Source: Lentinus brumalis (taxonomy: Eukaryota; Basidiomycota; Agaricomycetes; Polyporales; Polyporaceae). From it: a stretch of DNA of 64,000 nucleotides. Location: the NCBI GenBank assembly GCA_001792895.1, contig MARA01000024.1:62001-126000 (forward strand). The letters run 5' to 3'. Shown one piece after another: positions 30,901 to 40,172 of this stretch. Every line of letters begins with the position of its first letter. The stretch's first letter is position 1. The position numbers were made by a program, and so were the translations under genes. The notes under the pieces were generated by a model. That model was not told the origin of the DNA. It saw only the letters and a program-made list of their open reading frames with translations, and made no database searches.

Positions 30901-32505
30901 CCGATTGCGCCGCGGGCGCTGAGGCGCACCCACTACTCGCGTCTTGAGACGGTGGCGGCTAGATAATTCCTACGATGATCTGGTAAGAGATTCTCGAGCT
31001 CAAGCCTGACGCCTCCCGGGTCAAAATCGGCTTACCGATGTCGCCGCAACGTTCAATCTCGTCACCCGAGTGTTCTGCTGGCACTTCTCTCCTCCCTCCA
31101 CCATCCTGTCTTTCCGTCCGAGTCATTCCGCTCTCCCAGCTTGCAACGCCGTCCGCTCTGCATGCTCGTCTCTAGCCAGCAACTTGAACCTGCCTGTTCG
31201 GACATTCAGGAAGGGCCGCAGAAAGACCTGCCGAAGGTCCGACACGAGACGGGCTGTTGTTGAGACTGCGGTTACAGGTGAGTACAATAGAGAGGCTGCG
31301 CAGGATCATATGACGCACCGGGCGAGCTCGACTCAGACGGTCGCAGCCCGGGTTGCCGGAGTTCCCGCCACCGCCGAGTCTGGTCTCTCGACAACACACG
31401 CAACATATCTAAGCCTGGAAACGATGGCAACCATGCGGACGGTGAGTCCTTCATATTACTGCATGCGAACGGCTGGACGAAGGACTTACTGTCCGGCGCA
31501 GCGCGTAGGACTGCCACCGCTGAGTAGGTCTTCCGGCTCTTGCTTCTGACTTCTCCGGCCACCCAATCCCTGGAGTGTCCTCTTGTGCAGTGTGCCGCTC
31601 AGGCATAGTCGACTGATGGCAAGCGGATCGACGAGCGAGGCTCCCGAGGGCCTGAGACCGCATGCACGAGCATCTGGCGGCGGAGTCGTACTTAGTCTGT
31701 ACTAGCACAATGTCGTAGATGGCTTCAATTCAGTGCTTTCGCAGCTTGTGCGCTCGGGCACGGTCATGGCGGTCGAAGAGAGCTCCTGCGGCTGTGCAGC
31801 GCTGTCAGTTCGTATCTACACTGCCCATATCCGGCGACGGGGATTATCCGTGGCAATCAATGACCTCGCAGGCTGTGAATCCGAGCCTATGAAGCTCAAA
31901 TGCGCGCGGCACCCGCCACACGGCTCTTCGCCTGCGGGCATGTTCTCCGCTGCAGCCCGCTCATCCTCGTTCTGCGCGCACTAGCGCCTTTCCCCTCCCC
32001 TCCCGCCGCCCTCGTGCTGAGCGAGTTCAGTGCCTCCGCGTCCCGACACTGGTCTGCATCGACGTCAGTACACTCCTGTACATAACAGCAGCTTGTGCAC
32101 ACCGATAAACCCCGAGTTCCGAGGCTGCATCCTGCCGGCCGACTCTGCGCACACGACCCTCCCAATCACCGCAGAACAGCCAGTGCAGTGCATTGTATTA
32201 TATCAATCTGCGACCTCCCCCACACCTTCCATATCCCAGAAAGCACCGTAAGGTCTGTAATCCTGCCGTGGAGAGTGATTCTCGCCTGCCCAGAGCAGCG
32301 TCGATCGTGCATCGGGTCGGACGCGGCCGCGGCACGAGGCTACCTGCCGCTGCCAGAAGTGGCACTCACAAAATATATTGCATGCGCGAAAGTATGACGT
32401 GTGCCTTCAATCCAGACGGCTCCTGCTATGACGGCCATCCCGAGATGCAAGTCAATGTGCAGACCTTCGGGACTCAGAACCAACATCACCCCCATGCCCG
32501 CCGCA
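24985..32505 (-). repeat. Block X, copy 0 (inverted and diverged, about 7.5 kb)
   Basis: Read on the minus strand this stretch aligns end to end, with many substitutions and indels, with 40018-47040, 48961-56136 and 58093 onwards. Anchor matches include the GGCAGCGGGAGGGGAGGGG tract (here about 31999-32030), the GTGACCCGGTCTACAGCATC tract (30795-30815), and GGATCCGTGCTCGGACACGG at 26631-26650. No frame longer than about 250 codons exists, frames are not conserved between copies, and I find no reverse transcriptase, transposase or helicase motif. On the plus strand of this copy several blocks look like introns (25514-25564, 26554-26607, 26693-26741, 26950-26998; 49-54 nt with GTAAG/GTGAG and (C/T)AG ends). 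The block may therefore descend from a spliced transcript. Nature unknown. Confidence 0.75.
28509..28826. repeat. Local tandem duplication of about 160 bp inside X0
   Basis: Two adjacent units (28509-28672 and 28673-28826) share CATGTTCCTCATGTTGTGCT and GCTTTGCTTGAATATATCTT with few differences. The corresponding place in X1-X3 (for example 53090-53240) has a single unit, so the duplication is specific to this copy. Confidence 0.85.
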
Positions 32506-32867
32506 CTTGAACACCGGCCAAGCCCATTCCCAACATGGAACGCGCTGGGTGAGGAGAGCGCTTACGTATGTCACCCCCGGGCCCCGGCGCGTCCAACTAA
32601 ACGACCTGTTTGAGACGCGTCGTGTACTGTACTGATAGAGATGCAAGCAGAGTATATAACATAGCTTCCTGTACTGAGACATCATTTTATCAGTTTCACG
32701 TTCATTCACAAATGCGACTCACGGATCGGCGGCAAAGATTGTGGCCGGTCGTTAGACTGAAGGACATGAGGGTAGGAATCCCACTGGAGGACTGACTGGG
32801 CTACAGATAGACGAATATCAACGGTAAAAACCACCTCAGACATGTTGCCCACCCGCCTACGCCGCAC

Positions 32868-33844
32868 TTACGTCGCCAGCCCGTCAAGGACCCTCTCAAG
32901 CGTGTCGGCCGCGGTCTTGACCATCTTGAGGTAGCGCATGACGGCCTCCGTGATCTGGACGGCGTCGGGCGGCGGGAATATCTCGTCAAACGGCGTATCC
33001 GGCGCGAATCTGCTGCACGGTCAGAACGCAGCACCCACCCATGACGACGACACGCACTCGTTGTCGCTGCAGTATGTCGCGGGGTCTTCGAGGTACTGCG
33101 ACGCGCCGACGATGAACTCGGCCGCGCGCTGGCCCGTCTCGCGATTCGCCGCCCGTTCTTCGTCCGTGAGGCCGTAGTGCCAGGGATGGGTCTTGAGCGA
33201 CGCCCGGCACTGGTCTCGCATGTCCGGGTCGCGCATGACGAAGGTGGGGAAGTAGTTGATTAGGGCGGTGGTGAGGGGAGCGTCCGTCTCAGGGTCGTAG
33301 ATGCGCCAGAGGTGGTGGATGTGCTGCACGAGGAGGGTCAGCGCTGGCCACGTGGGATAGGATGTGCGGGACGTACGAGCAGAGAGCACCCGTTGACGAT
33401 CTTGCGGTATACGGTGCGCTGCGCGGCGAGCCGCTTCGCCCCCGTGAGTTGCGCGAGCGCGTGGTGGTCCTCGGTGCTCAGAGACAGAGGCAGGTCGGGA
33501 TCGTCCGCGTCGCGGAGCATGCGCTGCATTGTGCTGACAGTGCGTTGTCGGATGAGTTCGAGGTGGACGATCAGGCGGAGGAGAGGCGGAATTTCTTGGA
33601 GGATGAAGGACGGTTCGAGGATGTGGCGGATGGCGTAGACAAGGACGGGGAGCGGGGACACGCGCTGGACGGTGCGTCGGGTTTGATGGTGTCCTCGACG
33701 TGGTCTGCACCCAGCTTCATCAGAACCACTGCCACTAGTGTTCAGGAATCCGCACTCACTGTAAACCGCGCGGAACTTGGGCTCATCATAGGGGCCGTCA
33801 TCGAATGCGATGAGCTCGAGAAGAGTGCTGATATGCGCGTCCAT
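32868..33844 (-). CDS. Unknown protein U, copy 2 (U2), four exons, one-base frame break
   Basis: Exons (minus): 33760-33844, 33377-33704, 33058-33323, 32868-33009, with introns of 55, 53 and 48 nt at the same places and phases as U1. It starts MDAHISTLLELIAFDDGPYD. Most differences from U1 are silent or conservative, so the protein was probably under selection after duplication. Exon 2 again lacks one base, but at a different place: the C run near 33655 (TGTCCCCGC here, TGTCCCCCGC in U1). If the introns are spliced this shifts the frame until the end of exon 2. A read-through of intron 1 is open, but it would insert unrelated residues. As the two copies break at different C runs, consensus error is plausible. 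Family unknown. Confidence 0.7.
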
Positions 33845-33907
33845 AGCTGCTGCAGAGCGTGTAGCGATGAAGAAAGAACAGGGAGCGCGTCGCAGGGGGA
33901 CGCCACG

Positions 33908-33915
33908 GTCACGTG
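33908..33915. promoter_or_regulatory. GTCACGTG E-box between U2 and the B relic
   Basis: Same site as at 24751, 64 bp upstream of the U2 start and 60 bp upstream of the B relic start. The spacing between the two divergent ATGs here is only 130 bp. Confidence 0.45.
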
Positions 33916-33974
33916 CGACGCGCGTCCTCGCTGTGGAGCCCGTCCCGCTCGAACCCTTCGTCGTCGTCCGTACG

Positions 33975-34560
33975 ATGAGCTCGGCCCATCCCCTACGCGA
34001 ACGGCTTCAATCCAACCCCCGGACCCAGATCACACTCGCCCCACCACTCCGCTCAGGATCAACAAGTCGCCTCAGCCGCGTCGAGGGCTTTCCCCTCGTC
34101 AAGCTTCCGAACCGCCCGCCGCCGTCGTCCCGTAGGGCCGTAGCCCGCTATTTGTTCAACAGCTTCAAGCATGTGCGCGAGAGCCAGCTCCTCTCCAAGT
34201 CGCTAGCGCTGTTCCGCGTGTGCGGTGCGTCCCCGGGCTAGTCCGCCCCCGCCCGCCGTGCGAGCGGCGAAAAGCGAGCTCGCCCAGACTCGATGTACTT
34301 ACAGGCGGAGAACGAGACCTCTCGACTTCAGGCGTAGACAGTCGCGGGGGCTTCGAAAGCATTCGCGTCCGCCTCCGCTTTCGGCACAGATAGCCCCGCG
34401 CATCTCAGGGCATCCTTCGGAAGAAAGCCAGCCATTACCGGCCGAACTTACTGACGAGCCGTCGTCGCCGGCGAAGGTGCGTAGTCTCCATCCGACTCCC
34501 CGTTCCGTATGTATACGCCTTGCGAAGAGGATGTGGGTTTCCTCCTGTCGTCTGCTTGGC
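33975..34560 (+). pseudogene. Decayed 5' part of a Bud4-like gene (B, pair 2)
   Basis: It starts MSSAHPLRERLQSN like the gene at 36779. Further matches are SFKHVRESQLLSKS and ARRASGEKRARPDSM in shifting frames, then matches peter out after about 34490. Several frameshifts and stops make it a pseudogene. It is much more diverged than copies 1-3 are from one another. Confidence 0.75.
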
Positions 34561-35740
34561 CAGTGACGCGTGACGCTCCGTTCCCCTTACCCAGACTCCG
34601 TACGCAAACTTGCTCTCTCTCTCTCTCTTTTATCGTGAGTTCCGCTGTCCTTTGCCTCTCATACATACACGAGACCACAAGTGAGTTGCAGTGTTCTCAA
34701 CGTGATAGGGATCGAGTTCGAAGTGGCTGGCTTGCTTGCCGTCGGACATCTCCATCCGCTACTCCGAGGGACCCATCATGAACCTCGACGGGCTCGCGAA
34801 CCTGAGGCGTACGCCGTCGAGCCTCTTGTAAAGTGAGTCCATCGAACAATCACTGTCGCGCGCCGGAACACATGCAGTCGGACTCGAACCAAGCGGCGCC
34901 GCCGAGTGGCCTCGTTTGCGTGGTCAGTGCGGGGTCCATGTGGTGGGCAAGGTTCAGGCATTCCGGCGTGCAGCAGAGAAGACCTAGTGCCCGAGTCGCA
35001 CAACATGCGTAGTATGCACCATGGACAGACCGCGAGTACGGACGACATCGTACGAAACGACTTGGCCGTCGTGGACTTGCAGTGCGCCGCACACGTACCT
35101 TTATGCTGCAATGTCCCCATCGTGCCGTCTTTTCGAGATAGCTATGTACTTCGCCCCAGCCCGGACAACAGAGTTCCATCACAATCCGCCCTCTACGCCG
35201 CTCACCGAGCACGGGGCACCGCGGCGCAGTGGGGCTCGTCGAGTTTCAGCAGTCCAGTCAGACTCCTCGGAGGTTGTCCAAGTCGTGCCAGATCCCAGAG
35301 CGTAGAGTATAACATACATAGCTCCATGTTACTGCGCACCACATCACGTACCTCTCAGGTGTGTGACTGTGAGGATCCGGGCGAAGGACGGAGATGCATT
35401 CGTCGTATACTTTCCGGCGAAGGCATAGTGCTCGTTTGGACCGGAATCGTTGTCGTAGCCAGCCGAGTTGAGATCATAGAGCGAGAGAGGAAGCGGCATC
35501 CGCTGGCCATGAGCGGCGAGAAAGTGCAGGAGTCTGGATGAGGTTGCGGCCCGCTTCGGGAGTCCAGAGTGTAGCTGTACGCGTCGAGATCGCCCAGCGC
35601 AGGATATCGATCACCGCCCCAGTGAGATACGTAGAAGCGAGGAATGATGTCGAGACGGCAGGAGTCGGAAATCGTTCCCTACTGTACCTGGACACATCGT
35701 GATCACCGAGTAAACTCCCCGATGGTGGCATTGGTACCCT
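34561..35740. other. Decayed DNA without a supported gene
   Basis: There is no long frame with recognisable content. A minus-strand fragment around 35370-35500 (reading YDLNSAGYDNDSGPNEHYAF in one frame) looks protein-like, but it could not be joined to neighbours or identified. Confidence 0.4.
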
Positions 35741-36300
35741 CCGCCGTCCGGGGTATACGCCACGTTTCTCAAGGTCTTGGAAGTTGGTGCACCGCCTCGA
35801 TATCTGGACAGCCTCTTGGGGGGAGGGTGAATGTTGTCTGAAACTCAGAGGGTGTTGGGCTCGAACCTGCGAGTCAGATGAGACCGGTACGCAGTCGGAG
35901 TCATTGAAGTCTGCACTACATACGCCATGGGATCCTGCGACTTCCCGAGCGGGAACAACTCCTCCAAATTGCGATACGCCACGAGCTCATCCTTGGCGTT
36001 ATTGAAGGTGCCAAGATGCTGTACTTGTCGAGTCATGGGCGGCACGAGCGGTGGGCAGTGAGATGGATCATGGTGCATGGCTCTGAGAGGCTGTGGTTCC
36101 CAGTGCCGATTCGATATTCGAACCGAGGTTGGTCGGGCTCGTCCGCGTCGCAGAGACTACCTTGCATTGTTCTAGACATGTTCTGCCGGAGAAGTTCGCG
36201 GTTGACCTTTAGGCGGAGGAGGTCGGGATTATTTGAGGACAAAGGATGGTTCGGATGGCGGAGACCAGGAGCAGGAGCGGGCGTTGATCGAGGTATCAGA
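35741..36300 (-). pseudogene. Relic of the U gene (U3)
   Basis: On the minus strand, pieces match U1/U2 in order. At 36130-36290 the DNA aligns with U exon 2 (gtccgcgtcgcagag, ggcggaggag, ggacaaaggatggttcg). Then come fragments reading SQDPMAYVV (U: LEDPAAYCS), FEPNTL (U: FAPDTP) and PPQEAVQIS (U: PPDAVQIT). Many indels separate them. The position and orientation, head-to-head with the Bud4-like gene at 36779, make this the third U/B pair. Confidence 0.6.
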
Positions 36301-36325
36301 CTGTATCTCGCCATAGGTCACTGGC

Positions 36326-36778
36326 ATCAGCCGAACCACTCTGCCTTTGTAGACCGTACATGTAGATCGACACTCACCGCAAGTACTTACTAGTACTGTC
36401 ACCGCAAACCACGCGATGGCAGCTGGCGTTAGGCCGTCCTTTCTGCACGTCGATAGGCCCGTCAATCGTATGCCTAGGGGAGACAAAGCTGGCGTCGTCA
36501 TATTGGTCGTTACTTACCGGTAGCACAGAAACAGGCATGCGTGTTCCAGCTTCTTGGCGAACCGCAATGAAACCGGGAAAACACAAACGACGAGGAGCGG
36601 CAACCGATGAGTCGGTGGCGCAGAGGCGCGGTCACGTGGGGCGCGCGATGTTGAACAATGGGCGATACGCAAGTGGCGTTCCCACGGCTGTTATTACTTA
36701 CCTCGCTGCTCGCGCTGTCCTGGCTGGTCCTCGCCGTGGAGCCCGTCCTGCTCGACCCTTTCGTCGTCGTCCGACACG
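36326..36778. repeat. Common leader shared by B copies 1, 2 and 3
   Basis: From ACTGGCATCAGCCGAACCAC onward this DNA is nearly the same at 47046 and 56142. It marks the left edge of the repeated B+X unit, and its part next to the ATG is also recognisable in the two A segments. It includes the E-box and a GC-rich stretch just before the ATG. Confidence 0.85.
36631..36638. promoter_or_regulatory. GTCACGTG E-box upstream of B copy 1
   Basis: Palindromic bHLH-type site 141 bp before the ATG, in the context gcgcgGTCACGTGggg shared with copies 2 and 3. Confidence 0.45.
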
Positions 36779-39700
36779 ATGAGCTCGGCCCATCCCCTAC
36801 GCGAACGGCTTCAATCCAACTCCCCGGACCCAGATCACGCTCGCCCCACCACCCCGCTCAGGATCAACAAGTCGCCTCAGCCGCGTCAAGGGCTTTCCCC
36901 TCGCCAAGCTGCCGAACCACCCGCCCCCGCCCCCGTCCCCGTTCCCGCCCCCGTCGTCGTCGTCCCCGTCGCCCGCCGCTCCTCGAGCAGCTTCAAGCAT
37001 GTTCGCGAGAACCAGCTCGTTAGCAAGTCGCCCTTCCGCATGATGCGTCCCCCAGGCCAGTCCGGCGCCGCCCGCCGTGCCAGCGGCGAAAAGCGAGCCC
37101 GCCCAGACTCCATGCACTCGCAGGCGGAGAACGAGAAGCCCCTCGGCTTCAAGCGCAGGCAGTCGCGGGCTTTTCAGGGTCTTCTGCAGAAGGAGCCGGT
37201 CACGAAGAGCCCGTTCAGACGGAACTCAGAGTCCACGGACGAGCCGCCGCCCCCGGTGCCCCGAAGGTGAGACCCAAGTCGCTCCCTCCGTCGTACATCC
37301 CCGTGCCGTCTCCTATGCGCGGCGTGCTCTCGAGCCCTCGGAAGATGCACGGACCCCGCAAGTCCGGCGAACCTCTGCTCCCGCGCCGCAAGACCGTCAC
37401 CTTCGACGAGCGCTGCGACGTGCTCGAGTTCGACGTCGACAAGATTGGCATCGCCGACGTCTCCTTCGACGAGGACGGCTACGGCTACGGGTTTAGTTGC
37501 GAAGGTGGGGGCGAGGACGAGGAGGGCGAGGAGGGCGAGGAGGAGGACGACGACGACGACGATGACGAGGACGAGGACGAGGGTGCGGCGATGGAAGACA
37601 GCTTCGAGGACAGCATCGACCCCATCGCCAACGATAGCATCACCGGTATGATCGAGTCCATGCTCCAAGCGGCCCTACCGCACACACCTCCCGCACACGA
37701 GGACGAACAGGACGCGGATCTCCTGCCCCCGTCTCCCTCACGCCCCGCGCCGTCTCGCAAATCACCACCGCAGCGCTCCCCCTCCCCAGACCCGCCCGCG
37801 AAGGTCCCGTACACTCTTCTGGTGAGTCCGGTTGTTCCTTCATTCTTCTTTTTTCCTCACACCTCTATTGTCCTTCGTCCAGTTCCCCAGCAGCGCATCA
37901 CTCACACCCACAGCTGAAGGACGAAGAAGCGCCGTTTGAGGACTCCTTCCGCTCCGTCCGCTCCGACGACTCGCTCGACCCATCTAACTTGTCTATCGGC
38001 CACTCCGAGGTGTCCATCAACAATTTGGACACCTCCCTCCTCGCGAACATCAAGATCGAGGACACGGACGACTACTCGTTCAGCGCCTCGTTCGCGCCTG
38101 CTGCGGACTCCTCGCCCCGCCCGCGCTCCCGGTCCGGCACACCCGACCGATCCTACGAGGCGCGCTCTACTCCCGTATTCACGCGCGCGGGATCCGGGTC
38201 GCCATTTCGGAGGCAGATCTTCAAGCAGGCAAGTGCGTCGAGTCTGGGCAGCCTTACGGGCGGTGGCCGGCGCAGTCCCATTACCCGCGAAGTCATCCAG
38301 GAGCGGCTGCTGCGGAGGAAGAGCGAGGATGCGCTGTCAAGTCGATCTGCGACGAGCAGTCCTGTGTCGCAGCGTCCGGATCAAGACGACCACTCCGATG
38401 ACGATGAGGACACCTCGAGGACGACCGAGCCTGCGGACGACGAGCTCGCGCCCGCACTGCAACCGATGAGCAGACACAACCCGACGCACGACGGGGTCAT
38501 GTCCATCGACCCGGAGCCGCAGCCCATCGACCCGCCACGCCCGACGCTGCAAGAACGCGCACACTCCATCGACGGCGGACGGCCACCGATGGACGCGAAG
38601 ACTGCCTTCGCGGGTCTGGATCTCGACTTCGAGCACGGGTTTGCACTCGGCGAGGAGGGCATGAGCGTGAGTGCCGGCCTGGGGACAGGCGTGACTGCGC
38701 GGGCTCGGCACAGCGGTATGCACCTGGGCGAAGTGAGTGCGCTCGACAAGCTCATGGAGGACATGGCGCAGGGCGCGGGCGTGGACGTCAACGCGTCCGT
38801 CGTCTCCAGCCTGCGCGTGGAGACAGTTACGGAGGGCGTCCAGGCCTCGACGTTCGCGCTACCGGACATCGAGCAGGATGACGAGGGGATGGGCTTTGGC
38901 CTTGACGGCGATGAGGTTCCGACACGGGGCATAGAGATCGCCCCGTCTCCGAGCCCGTCACCACCCCCGCCCCCGCCTCCAGCCAAGGACGCGATCCGTG
39001 CCCGCGAGGAGCTCATCAAGGCGAAGAAGCGCGAGGCCCGCCTGCGCGAGGAGGATATGTTCGACGCCGACGCCGCGAGCCTGGCCGTTCCTGCACGCCC
39101 GGCACGCAGACGGAGCTTGAGCACGGGATCCGTCCTTCCTCCTCGCCCGACCGCTGTCCATCGGCGAACGCCGACCACTGTGGAGGAGAGCGACGACCTG
39201 CTCGACATCACGGCGCTCCGGGGTGAGGACTCGCCCTTGGCCGATACCATCAATCGGGAACTGCGGAAACGGGAGAACAACACGCGAAGTGTAAGTGCTT
39301 TCTCTGTTGGGTTGCTTTGTGTGGATGCTGACTGGGCCGCTGCTATGTCTCCACCTCTTGATATACAGAAGTACCATGTGCGGGAGCACACGGAGACGAT
39401 CTACGCTTCGTCGGATGCGCGCACTGCTGGATCGAGCGACATGGACAGCGGCAAGCCATGGCGGACCATCCGCCGGCCTTCTGACATGGTGAGTGGTGGC
39501 GGAGCTGTGCCCTGTACGTGGTCTGACCTGTGTTCTTAGAACGAGCATGCGAAGCAGCTTCGCGAGTTGCGTGAGCAGTTAAAGGCGAACAAGGCGCATG
39601 GGAAGGTGTTCGTGAAAGGTATGCGTGCACTCATCTCACGAGGGGCAACGGCTGACGTGATGCGGCTTGTAGTGGTTGGGTTGCGTGGTCTGGAGGTACC

Positions 39701-40172
39701 GATCCCAGAGCAGGCGACGAAGATCACTTGCACGCTCAACAACGGCATCCACTTTGTCACGACGCCCGAGGCTCCCCTGGCTCGCGAGTGCTCAATCGAC
39801 CAGGAGTTCGAACTGTGCGTGGACTCTACTCTGTACGTGATAATTGACTGACGCATTGTCGCCAGGATCGAGCACAGCAAGCTCGAGTTCACGCTGACGA
39901 TCAAGGTTCGGCGAGACCCGCACATCGTCGCTCAGTTCAAGGCGAACCAGTCCCCTCCGCAGCCCCGTTGTATGCACCTTGGCGAAGTGAGCGCGCTGGA
40001 CAAGCTCATGGAGGGCCGTCTGGCTAGTGTAGCAGTAGCGATAGCACCTTGTGTAGAGTACGTAGCAGAAAATATATTTCGTGCCTGGAACATACGCAGT
40101 TGGACGCCCGACGAGACCGAGACCGAGACCAGCGGAGTGCGGAGGCGGCGGGTAGCCTCGTGTTGTGGTTAG
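36779..40172 (+). CDS. Bud4/Mid2-like anillin-type protein, B copy 1: 3'-truncated and fused to X sequence, about 1022 codons, one frame break
   Basis: The family scaffolds septins at bud or septum sites. Exons: 36779-37821, 37914-39290, 39369-39488, 39540-39618, 39673-39814, 39866-40172. Introns (50-92 nt) are GT..AG with matching phases. The N-terminal ~800 residues are disordered: Ser/Pro/Arg-rich, an acidic run (EEEDDDDDDDEDEDE), and KTVTFDERCDVLEFDVDKIG. Near the end VFVKVVGLRGLEVPIP, TCTLNNGIHFVTTPEAPL, DQEFEL and LEFTLTIKVRRDPH match the start of the Bud4/Mid2 anillin-homology region. After SPPQPR the expected remainder and PH domain are absent. Instead, 44 bp repeat an internal motif (MHLGEVSALDKLMEG) and the frame runs about 50 codons into X1. 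A C is missing near 37258-37262 compared with copy 3, shifting the frame between PPPPVP and KVRPKS. Probably non-functional, though an N-terminal protein could be made. Confidence 0.75.
38717..38760 (+). repeat. 44-bp internal motif, donor-like copy
   Basis: It encodes MHLGEVSALDKLME within exon 2 of B copy 1 and recurs at 39971-40014 with three differences, all silent. Confidence 0.85.
39971..40014 (+). repeat. 44-bp motif at the B/X1 junction
   Basis: Second copy of the MHLGEVSALDKLME-coding sequence, placed exactly between the broken anillin region and the start of block X1. The three differences from 38717-38760 are all at third codon positions (CTT/CTG, AGC/AGT, CTG/CTC). Confidence 0.85.

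Larger units (their letters stand above)
32511..34560. repeat. Duplicated segment A, copy 2
   Basis: Direct repeat of the segment starting at 23389: the HET3 tail remnant, U2, the shared promoter and a longer stretch of the Bud4-like gene. The left breakpoint falls inside the last codons of HET3 (ACACCGGCCAAG). Confidence 0.8.

Noticed and set aside
24985..32505. X as an LTR retrotransposon, Helitron or DNA transposon
   Set aside because: No long terminal repeats, inverted repeats, reverse transcriptase, RepHel or transposase motifs could be recognised. Kept as an unclassified repeat.
38381..39391. 336-codon minus-strand frame
   Set aside because: Ser-rich antisense shadow of exon 2 of B copy 1; no own motif and it is absent from copies 2 and 3.
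39833..39865. 33-nt intron (GTACGT..GCCAG) in B copy 1
   Set aside because: Too short for this genome. The overlapping 51-nt intron from 39815 keeps the same phase and gives a better match to the family (QEFEL joined directly to the next exon).
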